Source of the DNA: Schistocephalus solidus
Taxonomy: Eukaryota > Platyhelminthes > Cestoda > Diphyllobothriidea > Diphyllobothriidae
Direction of reading: 5' to 3'
Assembly (NCBI GenBank): GCA_017591395.1
Contig: WEDG01004275.1
Location: 1-64,000 of the forward strand
Length of the DNA stretch: 64,000 bases
Shown: positions 33,016 through 43,879 of the stretch, piece by piece
Layout: each line of letters begins with the position of its first letter
Position numbering within the stretch: position 1 is the stretch's first letter
Translations under genes and position numbers: made by a program
The notes under the pieces: generated by a model
What the model saw: the letters and a program-made list of their open reading frames with translations, nothing else
Told to the model about the DNA's origin: nothing
The model's database searches: none

Positions 33016-35630
33016 ATTTTGAAGGGTTACAGGCATTGCCCTTGATGACCCTATTAATGTTAGGTTATCATTGCATGTGTACAGTCAATATAAAATGTTG
33101 TACATTTTAAAATGTTTGAGTCAAAGCATAACATAACTTCAAATGCGTTTTCACAGCCATAAGCGAAACATTGTGGAAGAAAAAGTAGAGCCCGAAAGAT
33201 TTTTAAAAGGCTGGTTTTAAGAAATCAGGCTGTGACAGTCGTCTTTTGTCAAATACAATGCAATCAAGCCTTCTTTTAAAATCAATAATGCTTTCAGAGG
33301 TAACCATCTCACTTGGTAACGAGTTCCAAGGTCGAACCACTCGTTGCGGCTGAAACAAAACTTTCTGAGGTTCAATCGCGTGCGTTCGCTTTTAACCTTG
33401 TAAGGATGACCACGCAGATGAGTTGTGCAGGCAAAGTCGAAGAAATCCTCCGATCTCAGGGTGGAATCATGGCCCCGGATACTCCGGAATGTCCAGAGCA
33501 GGCTACACCGTAAGTGCCTGTAGGAAAGAGGAAATAAGTCAAGCTTTTTCAATCTGTCTTGGTACGGTAAAGTCTTAAGACCGTCAACCATCTTCGTTGC
33601 GTTCCGTTGCACCTGTTCGAGGAGGTCAACATCTTTCTTCATCCACGGTATCCAAGCTGGTACTCCGTAATCTAAATGTGGTCTCACAAAGGCGCCATAG
33701 ACTTTTCCGAATAGATCAGGGGGGAATATTTTAAACGCACGTCTGATCCAATGTAGTGTACATGTTGCCTTCTGGACTGCTTTCTTACAGTGTTCTGAGG
33801 GCATCAAATTCACAGTTGTCCACATGCCCAGATCTTTGTATGTTTCGACCTCTTTTAATGCAGTGCCATTAATAAAGTACTGGTGTCTCAGAGATACTTT
33901 TTCGACCGGCGCTTAGATGTAGGATCACGCACTTGGATACATTAAACTTAAGAAGCCACTTAGCCGACCAGGCACTTAGTTTGTCGATATTCGATTGTAA
34001 CCCTTTTGCGTCATCAGCGCAGCTGACTTCAGTCCATATTTTAATGTCATCTGCAAACATGACAGCTTCACAATCTAGGTCGTTGAGACAGTCGTTCACG
34101 TAGATTAGGAAGAGTAGGGGGCCCAAAACAGAACCCTGTGGAACACCACTTTCTACTTTTACCCATTCTGAGCTACAGTTTCCAACAACAACTCTCTGTA
34201 CTCTGAAAGACAAGAAACTCTTGATCCAATTGAAAAGTTTTCCTTGAATTCCTACGTTCCAAATCTTCTGCAAAAAGAAGCCCGTATGGTACACTATCAA
34301 AGGCTTTTTTTGAAGTCAAAAAAATACAACATCTACTGCATGACCCTTATCTGTGGCCTTTGTCCATTTCTCGTGCGACTGAAGGGCACTCGTGAGACAG
34401 GAACGTCCTGGACGGAAGCCGTTTTGGGAATCGCATAGGATTTGGTTGTTTTTCCAGATAGCGCATTAAATGCCTCTTGATAATACGCTCCATTATTTTT
34501 GTACGCTATGCAAGTTAAACTGACAGGGCGGTAATTTTTCACAGTCGAGTCGTGAACCTCCTTTATAGATCGGGGCGATGAATGCGCACTTCCATTCTTC
34601 CGGGAGTTTGCTTTCTTCAAAGGACTTTTTGGAATATGATGGACAGTGTTATACACAGTTCGTTAGCAAGTTCTCTTAGGGCTAATGCAGGAATTCTATC
34701 CGGCCCAGACGACTTGGCTGGTTTTATACGGAGTAATTCGGTTTTAACTACGGTCGGTGAAAAAGTCTAGGTCTAGGTCCTCTGTTGTGGATGAGGAGGA
34801 GATGGAGGAGTAAGGTAAAGGGGGTACACATTGGTTGACAAACTGTTTGAATAGCAGCAAAATTATTAGGCTCTCTAGTGAAGACGGTCTGGAAGAATTT
34901 GGAAAGAAGGGATACTTTAACCTGGTCATCGGTCTCCAGTTTTTCCGTCTGCAGACCTAAGGGCAGGTATCATCTCCTGAATTTTTCTTTGTACTCCTTA
35001 TGTAGCCATATAGCATTTTGGGGTGTTCCAACGATTTTTGCAGTATGTTTAGCTCAAACTTCCTCCGCAGCTTAGTAGCCTCACATTTTACAAACGTTGC
35101 GTGGCTGCTTATATTCCCGTAAGTGAGCATCGGAGCCGGTTTGTCTGTAACGCCTCCAGAAGCGATTTCTTTTTGAACGAGGCCTGCAAGTTTGAGTTTA
35201 TCCACTTTGGGCGGTTTGTGGTTGTCTTTTTTCCTGAGAGGACAGTTGGGGTAAACAATCCTTTTCAATAACGAACTCAATGTCGTCCAATCTTTATTGG
35301 TTTCACCATGTAGTTCTGTTTCCCAGGATATCTCTGACAGTTGTCTTCTCATAAGTGAGTAGTCCCCTTCCAAATGTTTCTTACCCAAGTATCGGGTAAA
35401 TTTGGTTTAGAAAACAGTGAGTACTCGAAGCACAGCGTAATGTGATCACTTGAACCTAATGGCGGTCGATCCTGTATGTCTAGCACATTTTCCTCATCTC
35501 GGGTAAAAATCAGGTCAAGACAGTTTGATTGTTGTCCTTCTCTCGTCCGTGTTCCAAAGGTGACGTACTGAGAGAGAAGTTTGTCTGTTGCCCATTGTAG
35601 TAGTTTGTGGTTGAAGTTATCTGGCATTCA
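33015..35630 (-). mobile_element. CR1-like LINE: endonuclease C-terminus, RT and 3' UTR
   Basis: The - strand carries, from right to left, an endonuclease C-terminus (YVTFGTRTREGQQSNCLDLIF, PPLGSSDHITL, 35570-35440), a linker (LRRKFELNILQKSLEH, LYGYIR) and the RT. RT motifs are KNYRPVSLTCIAYK, VPQGSVLGPLLFLIYVND, and an intact catalytic VMFADDIKIW at about 34060-34030. The C-terminus has VRPHLDYGVPAWIPW, RNATKMVDGLKTLPYQDRL and LFPLSYRHLRCSLLW, and ends NLRKFCFSRNEW at about 33330. The 3' UTR has an AATAGGGTCATCAAGGGCAAT block (33055-33030). Several frameshifts interrupt it, so it is not active as read. It is the downstream half of the element whose upstream half is at 38244-39990. Confidence 0.9.
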
Positions 35631-35656
35631 TTTGACCCACTTGTGAAAAACTCGGC

Positions 35657-35738
35657 GGCCTCGGTGGGATTCGAACCCACGCCAGCAAGGGGAAGGCTTT
35701 AGTACAGCCAACGCTCTAGCCAACTGAGCTACGAGGCC
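35657..35738 (-). tRNA. tRNA-like gene, array copy 1
   Basis: 82 nt. The acceptor strands GGCCTCG and CGAGGCC pair fully. The D arm is GCTC/GAGC around AGTTGGCTA, and the T arm GTGGG/CCCAC surrounds TTCGAAT. Boxes A and B are good. The anticodon arm is ambiguous: a GGCT/AGCC stem around GTACTAA would put ACT at 34-36, with a 14-nt variable region as in Ser tRNAs. It may be a real tRNA or a tRNA-derived SINE head. Confidence 0.65.
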
Positions 35739-35964
35739 CCACCGGGAGCCGTGAGTTTAATCACACTTGGGTCAAGTTACCCGCCCAGCCTACTGCAACG
35801 TATGGAATCCACCAATTCTGATACAGCAAGCTGACTGCCCAAGCAGGATTTCCTAAGCAATCAATCTAGAATCCACCAGATGACTACCAGGCACAAGTAA
35901 TTAGTAGAGGATTTTTGGCAGATTTTGAATAATTCATTTGACCCACTTGTGAAAAAAACTCGGC

Positions 35965-36046
35965 GGCCTCGGTGGGATTCGAACCCACGCCAGCAAGGGG
36001 AAGGCTTTAGTACAGCCAACGCTCTAACCAACTGAGCTACGAGCCC
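35965..36046 (-). tRNA. tRNA-like gene, array copy 2 (mutated)
   Basis: As copy 1, but one G to C change on the + strand at 36044 breaks an acceptor-stem pair (GGGCTCG instead of GGCCTCG). A second change alters the D loop. Confidence 0.55.
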
Positions 36047-36272
36047 CCACCGGGAGCCGTGAGTTTAATCACACTTGGGTCAAGTTACCCGCCCAGCCTA
36101 CTGCAACGTATGGAATCCACCAATTCTGATACAGCAAGCTGACTGCCCAAGCAGGATTTCCTAAGCAATCAATCTAGAATCCACCAGATGACTACCAGGC
36201 ACAAGTAATTAGTAGAGGATTTTTGGCAGATTTTGAATAATTCATTTGACCCACTTGTGAAAAAAACTCGGC

Positions 36273-36354
36273 GGCCTCGGTGGGATTCGAACCCACGCCA
36301 GCAAGGGGAAGGCTTTAGTACAGCCAACGCTCTAGCCAACTGAGCTACGAGGCC
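36273..36354 (-). tRNA. tRNA-like gene, array copy 3
   Basis: Identical by eye to copy 1. Confidence 0.65.
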
Positions 36355-36582
36355 CCACCGGGAGCCGTGAGTTTAATCACACTTGGGTCAAGTTACCCGC
36401 CCAGCCTACTGCAACGTATGGAATCCACCAATTCTGATACAGCAAGCTGACTGCCCAAGCAGGATTTCCTAAGCAATCAATCTAGAATCCACCAGATGAC
36501 TACCAGGCACAAGTAATTAGTAGAGGATTTTTGGCAGATTTTTGAATAATTCATTTTGACCCACTTGTGAAAAAAACTCGGC

Positions 36583-36665
36583 GGCCTCGGTGGGATTCGA
36601 ACCCACGCCAGCAAGGGGAAGGCTTTTAGTACAGCCAACGCTCTAGCCAACTGAGCTACGAGGCC
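36583..36665 (-). tRNA. tRNA-like gene, array copy 4 (one-base insertion)
   Basis: As copy 1 with one extra A (on the - strand) in the anticodon region, giving 83 nt. Confidence 0.55.
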
Positions 36666-36892
36666 CCCACCGGGAGCCGTGAGTTTAATCACACTTGGGT
36701 CAAGTTACCCGCCCAGCCTACTGCAACGTATGGAATCCACCAATTCTGATACAGCAAGCTGACTGCCCAAGCAGGATTTCCTAAGCAATCAATCTAGAAT
36801 CCACCAGATGACTACCAGGCACAAGTAATTAGTAGAGGATTTTTGGCAGATTTTGAATAATTCATTTGACCCACTTGTGAAAAAAACTCGGC

Positions 36893-36974
36893 GGCCTCGG
36901 TGGGATTCGAACCCACGCCAGCAAGGGGAAGGCTTTAGTACAGCCAACGCTCTAGCCAACTGAGCTACGAGGCC
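36893..36974 (-). tRNA. tRNA-like gene, array copy 5
   Basis: Identical by eye to copy 1. The spacer before it has one extra G. Confidence 0.65.
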
Positions 36975-37200
36975 CCCACCGGGAGCCGTGAGTTTAATCA
37001 CACTTGGGTCAAGTTACCCGCCCAGCCTACTGCAACGTATGGAATCCACCAATTCTGATACAGCAAGCTGACTGCCCAAGCAGGATTTCCTAAGCAATCA
37101 ATCTAGAATCCACCAGATGACTACCAGGCACAAGTAATTAGTAGAGGATTTTGGCAGATTTTGAATAATTCATTTGACCCACTTGTGAAAAAAACTCGGC

Positions 37201-37282
37201 GGCCTCGGTGGGATTCGAACCCACGCCAGCAAGGGGAAGGCTTTAGTACAGCCAACGCTCTAGCCAACTGAGCTACGAGGCC
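37201..37282 (-). tRNA. tRNA-like gene, array copy 6
   Basis: Identical by eye to copy 1. Confidence 0.65.
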
Positions 37283-37509
37283 CCACCGGGAGCCGTGAGT
37301 TTAATCACACTTGGGTCAAGTTACCCGCCCAGCCTACTGCAACGTATGGAATCCACCAATTCTGATACAGCAAGCTGACTGCCCAAGCAGGATTTCCTAA
37401 GCAATCAATCTAGAATCCACCAGATGACTACCAGGCACAAGTAATTAGTAGAGGATTTTTGGCAGATTTTGAATAATTCATTTTGACCCACTTGTGAAAA
37501 AAACTCGGC

Positions 37510-37591
37510 GGCCTCGGTGGGATTCGAACCCACGCCAGCAAGGGGAAGGCTTTAGTACAGCCAACGCTCTAGCCAACTGAGCTACGAGGCC
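37510..37591 (-). tRNA. tRNA-like gene, array copy 7
   Basis: Identical by eye to copy 1. It lies in the last, truncated unit. Confidence 0.65.
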
Positions 37592-37698
37592 CCACCGGGA
37601 GCCGTGAGTTTAATCACACTTGGGTCAAGTTACCCGCCCAGCCTACTGCAACGTATGGAATCCACCAATTCTGATACAGCAAGCTGACTGCCCAAGCT

Positions 37699-38243
37699 TC
37701 GTTGGTTTCTCCTGCCCTGCGAGGCCGCTGCACAAATGCGCGGTGAAGTTGGCCAGTTGGCAGTTCCCACTGGACCGCGTTCCCCCTGGCATCCGGACGC
37801 TGCTCCTCTTCGCGCAAGCGATGTCGATAAGGAGGGGGAGAAGGCCACTGTCAAAACCTTGGACCCAGGAAACGGCCAGCCAACATATAAATCAAATGCG
37901 TCTCCGTCCGAGTCTCCGATGCTGAAACTACCGGCTGAGAGCACCAAAGTTTACAGTGGAGGACTTTCGGTGGATGATGGCTTTTCTTCATTAAATCCGC
38001 AAACGCTGACTCAGATGAGTCAGGTAGATTCCTCCACCTGCTTGCGGACTAAGACGGTCTCAACTCTGAGTGCTGTGAACGAACCGGTACCTGAACAACG
38101 CAACAATCACTGTGTGCTCGCGAGGCAGGACTTTCACGTTGCTGCTGACAGCCACAATTTCATGGAACCTGAGGAGGAGAAGCAAGTAGAGATGCTGGAC
38201 GATGACGAGTTGCAGGAAGTTATCAGCAACTTAAATGGTCTTT
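37699..38243 (+). CDS. Unidentified open frame between tRNA array and LINE
   Basis: The + frame is open from before 37699 (LRWFLLPCEAAAQ) through 38243 and by chance on into the LINE until 38386. The first ATG is at 37736. The product is rich in Ser, Thr, Pro and Glu, with an acidic end (MEPEEEKQVEMLDDDELQEV). I do not recognise it. It is neither LINE nor array sequence. An intron-like pyrimidine tract ending in GCGAG precedes it, and a weak donor-like CAG|GTAGAT lies at about 38023. It could be an exon fragment of a host gene carried here, or a chance frame; 180 open codons in GC-richer DNA make chance less likely. Confidence 0.4.
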
Positions 38244-39990
38244 ACAATGAGGACAGCTTTCTTCTCGCTGGCTTTGTAGAGTTCCGTTATGAGAATGAGA
38301 TCTTTATCAGAAGTCTGATAAGGCGAACGGTACACAACCGGTATCGTCAGTGGTCTAGAATACTTAGCAGATATAGTAATGCTTAAGACTTTCACATCGC
38401 GTAATGGAATATGTATGTCAGCCATTGCGGTCAGCTTGCGAGTGACATAAACTATGACTCCTCCTCCTCGACTTGGTCTATCTCTCCTGAAGTGCTGATA
38501 TCCTCTGAGGGATATTTCGGAATCAGTTATTTTTGCAGTAAGCCACGTTTCAGTGAAAGCCATAACGTCTGGTTTTATTTCGTCAACAACGTTTCTTAGG
38601 TCATCCAGCTTGTTGAACAGGCTTTGTACATTTGCGGAGATGACTTTTAATGATCGATTCGTCGGGGAGACCCAGCCTTCATTGTTACAGGTTTTAGCCA
38701 CAGGAATGACCCATTTATGTGGACTATTTGACCGTCTTTGATGTTCAGCCGTTTCTCTCCTCTGCCAATTCTCTCCATCAATTCTTTCCGATGTTCCCTC
38801 ATTTTAAGCCGTTCCCTCGGCTCGTAATCCGGCTGAAAAAACACTTGTTTATGCGATCCCCGTAAGTTCCTTCTTCCTTCTAACAGAAGTGCTGCCTGGG
38901 TTTCATTTCTAAAATAATTTTTAGAGGCCTTGGAGATATTCTCATGTCGCGGCTGGGGTCTGCTTTGCCTAGTCGGAATGCTTTTTGCAAGGTGTAAATT
39001 TCCCCTTTCTTCAGGACAGCACTACCATGTTCATGAAGAAGATTAAGATCGTGTGTAACTCGTTCCTTCGAAATGCAGGACGTGGATTCTGTGATCCCCC
39101 TTTTCACGATATTTCGTTTAAGATTTATGGATGAGGTCCTAATTTGCCCGCTCTCGATAGGGTGGGATTTTACAGAGGTGGCATTACTCGTGGATGCTGA
39201 CACTTCAACACGAGAGGGATTTTTGTCCGATGCTGGGATTCTGGGACTTATATTTTTGGATGATATATTACCTGTGTCTTCTGAAACTCGTTTCTGTATT
39301 TCTTGGATCCCTGCCGGTTGCCCTCTTTCCTTACTGGATGCTGTTTAACAGCTACATCGAGCTCCGTTGACGTAGCGTCATCTTCCTTGTGGGATGTGAT
39401 GGCTACGGAAGCTGTGCCTGCGTATGTGCATTTGTCTCCCTCGGGTTCCATCGTTAGGGATTGCTTCTTTTCAGGCAAATTGTGAGGAAGTTTCTTTAAC
39501 TTCTCTATCTCCATCTTCAGCCCCTGCATATCCTTTTCAATCTCCGAAATTTTTTGAAGAAGTTTAAAGCATGTCGCACACGCTTCGTCCTCGTAATTGA
39601 CATCCAAAAAACTTACTAAACTCTTGGCCCGTTTGGCGGGAGGTGATTTTAAGGAAGCATGTCCGGAAATGAGGCCATTCGTATTATGCTTTATGTCTAT
39701 TCCATCATTAAAAATTAGGTCAGAGAGTTTGTCGTGTGCCGATAGCTCAGTGGTTTCACCGTCGTTCCCCGCACGCTGGTGCCCCGGTTCGAATCTCGGC
39801 AGTGCCACATATTTTGCACGATTTCCGAAGGGTATATTTTTGACTTCCATGATAGATCGCAAAAACGATAAAGGGTGTTAAAACTATGGGACGAAGGTTT
39901 TAGCGGAAGCAACTTTATGAATAAAATATCGAAACGACTCAGCCCTCTGTTGACTGGAAGATCTCGTAGAGTTGCTGGCGAGAAGTGCAC
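38244..39990 (-). mobile_element. CR1-like LINE: ORF1-like region and endonuclease N-terminus
   Basis: The - strand from about 39862 has an ORF1-like region with CATCFKLLQKISEIEKDMQG (a CxxC motif followed by a coiled coil, about 39590-39500). Next comes LQKAFRLGKADPS (about 38990), which corresponds to LEKAFRLGKRPESQ in the element at 57.9-62 kb. Next is the endonuclease N-terminus, NVQSLFNKLDDLR, PDVMAFTETWL, RGGGVIVYVT and PVVYRSPYQTS. Coding stops abruptly at 38244 within EKKAVLIV, just before the expected GDFNAP motif. The rest of the domain resumes at 35630 beyond the array, with about 15-17 residues missing. Frame breaks occur between the ORF1 parts. Confidence 0.85.
39734..39808 (+). 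pseudogene. tRNA-like sequence antisense to LINE ORF1
   Basis: The + strand reads TGCCGATAGCTCAGTGGTTT, then CCCCGGTTCGAATCTCGGCA. It has a good box A (TAGCTCAGTGG) and box B (GGTTCGAATC). TGCCGA/TCGGCA could pair, but overlaps where the T stem should be, so the normal cloverleaf does not form. On the - strand the same bases are read through as the N-terminus of the LINE ORF1 frame. Confidence 0.5.
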
Positions 39991-40099
39991 AAGAATTATA
40001 AGTTGCTCCAGTATCCGAGTAGATAAAGACTTAGGGGTTCACAGTGTAATATTACAAACCGAAGTTTGGAAAGCCGCTATATTTTGTTAAAAAATATGT

Positions 40100-42430
40100 T
40101 AATTTTCTTCTTCATTATAATTCAGTATACATAAGGAAAATAGGCAGAGCCTTTGAAAACCCTATTTACAGATAGACGCTGGCAAAATAAGCAAATGTTG
40201 TATGGTGATAGTCGTTTTAGTATATCGATCATTGCTGTCGACAAAATATGTGTCCATCAAGTAAAAATTCATCAAGTCTAATTTTAAACATTGCAACGCT
40301 TTCCGACCTAAACAACCGAAGCTGGAAGTTTGTTCCATTATTCAATCACCCGTTGGGAAAAGAAGTTGGCCCGCACTTCAAGTTTGGCGTGTTTTCTTTT
40401 CAGTTTGTATTGGTGACCTCAGAGACTTGTCATGTTTGCCAATTCAAAAAAGTGGTCATCTGAAGAGCACAATCAACTCCGCTGACCAGTTTGAAGACTA
40501 AGATCATATCCCCTCTGTATTGCCTATAAGAGAGAGGAAAAATTTCAAGTCTTTCTTGGCGGCCCTCATAGGGTAGGCATTCCAATCCGCAGATTAGTAT
40601 CGTTGGGCTCCGCTGAACTTTCTCCAGCAGAGAGTAGTCATGTTTCGTCCATGAGCACCACGCTTGAACGCAATATTCCAACACCGGCCGGATTAGTGTT
40701 CCAAAAACGCGCCCAAAAAGCTCTCCGTCAAAATTAAGGAAGGAACTCCTGATTGCGCCTAAGATACACATAGTTTTTTTGCAATATTCGCACCGTGCGA
40801 CGATTGTTTGAGAGTGGGTGTTATCCATATACCCAAGTCCTTTAGAATATTTACCTCCTGGAGTTGGTCATCACTGATGAAGTACTTATATTCAAACCTA
40901 ATCATCCTTCTGGAACTAGACCGCAGTCGGATTATTTGGCATTTGTTAAGATTAAGGTTCAGCAGCCACTCATCACACCATGCTTGCAAGCGATCTTAGT
41001 TTTGTTGTAATTTCCGCGAATCCTCCGGTTTTTCAATCGAGTTCCATAATTTCAGATCTTCAGCGAACATTACCTTCTCGCATGTCAGACAATCCAGGCA
41101 GTCGTTTACGTATATCAGAAACAAAATGGAGCCCAGAATGCTTCCCTGCGGAACTCCACTGTGAACGGTTTCCAAGTGAGATTTGGCGTCTCCAATACAA
41201 ACTCGCTGGCGTCTGCCTGTGAGAAAGCCGGCCAACCATATGAATAGGTTGCCAGTCACAACCATTTGACGGAGCTTAAATATTAGACGTCTTTGTGGAA
41301 CCCTGTCAAAGGCTTTGCTAAAGTCCATGTAGATCGCATCGTCTGACAAACCTATTTCTAATGATTTTGTCAAACTTTCCATGGATGAGAGCAATTTGTG
41401 AGGCAGGATTGACCACTTCGAAATCCATGTTGATATGAACTTAGAAAGTTATTCTCTCCAAGATGCCTCATAAGTTCCGTTACATTATCTTCTCCATCAT
41501 TTTGCAACAGATACTTGTGAGGCTGACTGGTCGGAAACTGTTTGGTGATGTCCTCTCTCCTCCTTTATAGATGGGGGTTATGTTGGCTATCTTCCACTCG
41601 GTAGGCAGAGCCCCCGCCTTCATCAAACTTTCAAATATCTTGAAAAGCGGAGAGGTCAGCTGGTCTGTGAGTTCATTTAGAACTTTTGCAGATATACCAT
41701 CTGGGCCAGGTGATTTAGTGGGCTGCAGCTGTTTCAGAGTTTTTCTTACTGTGTCCATTGGGAACGACACCGTGCTTATTTTGTTTGTAGATATGGCCGT
41801 TCTGTAGTATTCTTCCTCGTCAAAAGTTGGTTCCTCTGTATGCACGGACATAAAGATATTGGATAAGAGGCTGGTATTATCAGAGTTATCAGTTAACATG
41901 TTTCCCTGATAGTCTTAAAGACAAGGAATGCAGTCCCGATTTCTTTTTGTCTTATTAACGTAAGCAAAAAACGTTTTCGAATTTCTTGGTAAGTCTTTGA
42001 CTATTTCTGACTCAAAGGCTGATATTTCTTTCTCAGAAGACTCCGACATCGATTTTGCTGTTTCTTAAATGCGGGAAAATTTTCGGGTTGTTGATATCTG
42101 GCATATGTTCTCCACAGTCTTCTTTTCTTCTTGAGATTCCTTTTTATTTCTGATGTCACCCACTCGGGTTGGGAGACGCACGATCGCCTTTTAAGTGGGC
42201 AGAATTTATCAACCAACTGCTGAATTAATTTACTTATGAAGAACCAGGCAGCATTTGGGTCAGGTTCATGTGCAGGGCTCCAGTCTATCCCATTCAGTAA
42301 TTCTTTCATTTCGGGATAATCCCCTTTCCATACATTCCTCTCCCTAACTGCACGACGTTTGGGTGCAGAAAAATGACTGTACTCCCAAGCAAGAACACAA
42401 TGATCACTCCGTCCAAATTGTACGTAAGAA
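40100..42430 (-). mobile_element. CR1-like LINE, 5'-truncated (RT and 3' tail), second family
   Basis: The - strand starts in the endonuclease C-terminus (FGRSDHCVLAWEYSHFS, about 42420) and has the linker KKKRRLWRTYARYQ. The RT follows: QLQPTKSPGPDGISAKVLNE, NSFRPVSLTSICCKMMEKIM, YMDFSKAFDRVP and VPQGSILGSILFLIYVNDC. The catalytic motif is mutated (VMFAEDLKLW in place of FADD, about 41060). The C-terminus has LIRPVLEYCVQAWCSW, LEKVQR and LFPLSYRQYRGDMIL-like coding. The 3' tail at 40230-40120 contains AATAGGGTTTTCAAAGGCTC. Frameshifts are present throughout, so it is inactive. Confidence 0.88.
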
Positions 42431-42479
42431 CTAAATAAATAAATAGTATATTTAAGGCCCAGAGTGCCCCGCCATTTCA

Positions 42480-43430
42480 AACTTAGTATCTAGGTATAAA
42501 TAAATACAAAGTGGATAATTACTGCACTATGTGAGCAGCCATATTAACAACAGGTATGAACAATATGATAGGCAATTCCGATTCAGAACGAATTGCCATT
42601 TTTAAAACAATAGTCAACATACTTTAACATAAACGGTGAACTAGAAAAGAAGCAGTTAAAAAAACTCCTATGGTTAAATCGGAGGCGGAGTTCGGCGAGC
42701 CGCCAAATGAAAAAAACAATTAGGAGATAAAACTGTTTCACTAAAAAATCAATAGCTAGATGCAATGGGATAGGGCTGTGATGTTTCAGACAAAGGATGA
42801 GGGTTTGGAACGTTCCTTGTCGTGTGAGAGATAATATAGCAGTCAGAGATACTGTTTGTAACCACCAGTGGAGGTGAGAGAGGACGAACTCATCGTAGAC
42901 ACCAGGGTCAAAACTAAGAGGGGACAGTAGAGGTCATGAGATCATCATCGAGATGCGACCTTGCCGACTGCATAGTCCGCCAATAAAAGAGGAAAACCAT
43001 CAGAACCCGCCTTGATCATCAACTGAACCTGGAGACAATCGTCGGGGTTGCAAAAGCGGAGGAAAGTATCAAGGTTGTCAAGATTGTCAAATTTTCTGTT
43101 GACACTCCTAATGTGTGCGTATGATAACAGAATAACGTGTTCAATATTAAATTTGACTTCATAGTACATAAATGGTTAAAGAAATAAAATAAAATAATAC
43201 TAGGAATGAATTAATTTCAAACACCAATGTTTAGGTCTATATGAGTACTCTTAGGCGAATAGGACCAGTCCAAGCTGGCAGATGCATAGTCGGTCGGATC
43301 GTGGAAGTTGATGGATGCGACCGTAGCTAATTGAAGGATAAAAATAATAAAACCTTAATTTTACTCTGTGTACTCCAACACCAGAGACAATTGTCATTAC
43401 AATCTATCGGCCTACATTGTATGTTTTGAT
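42480..43430. repeat. Unclassified repeat, related to 55290-55560
   Basis: 42640-42735 (GAACTAGAAAAGAAGCAGTT, AAAAAAACTCCTA, then TTAGGAGATAAAACTG on the + strand) resembles 55295-55420 (GAACTAAAAAAATAAGCAGT, AAAAAAACTCCTA). Both look like 3' UTRs of - strand LINEs with the CTCCTx hairpin. The rest has no recognised coding region. Confidence 0.4.
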
Positions 43431-43872
43431 CGGTTAATAACTCTATGTATGCAACCAGCTACATTCTTAAGCCTAGACGTCTTCCAGTGCTCTTCAGTCA
43501 AGTTCTTCGCAATGGCAAGAGTTAGCACTAATTCTCCTTTTATACAAATTGCTGGGCTTAGATGATATAACGCTTTTTTTACGTAGCCAAAAAGCTAAAG
43601 CACAAAGATCGGAAGCTCGCAAAATTTCAGATATGCCAATAATTGTGGCTGTCGCTGAGTAGGTCTGCTGGACTGAGGAAGGGGCGATTAACAGTGGGCA
43701 GTGATTGTAGCAAGTTAAGTGCCATACAAAATTCATCTTTGAAAACTGGAAATTTGGCGTCTGACCTCGTCTTCTTGACTTCGTTGGTTCCTACTTGTCT
43801 TAACACAACCAAAATCTCATAATAGATAAAAACTACTCGACCCATCATCTGATCATGGGTAAGATAGTTCAA
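43430..43872 (-). mobile_element. CR1-type ORF1 fragment with esterase-like motif
   Basis: The - strand encodes FIYYEILVVLRQVGTNEVKK, DAKFPVFKDEFCMALNLLQS and FLSPADLLSDSHNYWH. GTNE following a hydrophobic strand recalls block III (GxND) of the SGNH esterase domain that CR1 ORF1 proteins carry, with D replaced by E. It is a fragment, with stops after about 43630. Assignment is by motif only. Confidence 0.45.
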
Positions 43873-43879
43873 CGTACGG

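Larger units (their letters stand above)
35631..37698 (-). repeat. Tandem array of 6.7 units of about 309 bp, each with a tRNA-like gene
   Basis: Units start at 35631, 35937, 36245, 36555, 36865, 37173 and 37482, spaced 306-310 bp. The seventh stops after about 217 bp at GACTGCCCAAGC. Unit sequences are almost identical, differing by single bases and homopolymer lengths, so the amplification is recent. Each unit carries a tRNA-like gene on the - strand plus about 225 bp of unique spacer. The array sits inside the endonuclease domain of a - strand LINE. Confidence 0.97.

Noticed and set aside
35631..37698. Array considered as CRISPR-like or as a protein-coding tandem repeat
   Set aside because: The units are 309 bp with tRNA folds and no variable spacers. 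The short frames through them (AQLARALAVLK) are tRNA read as protein.
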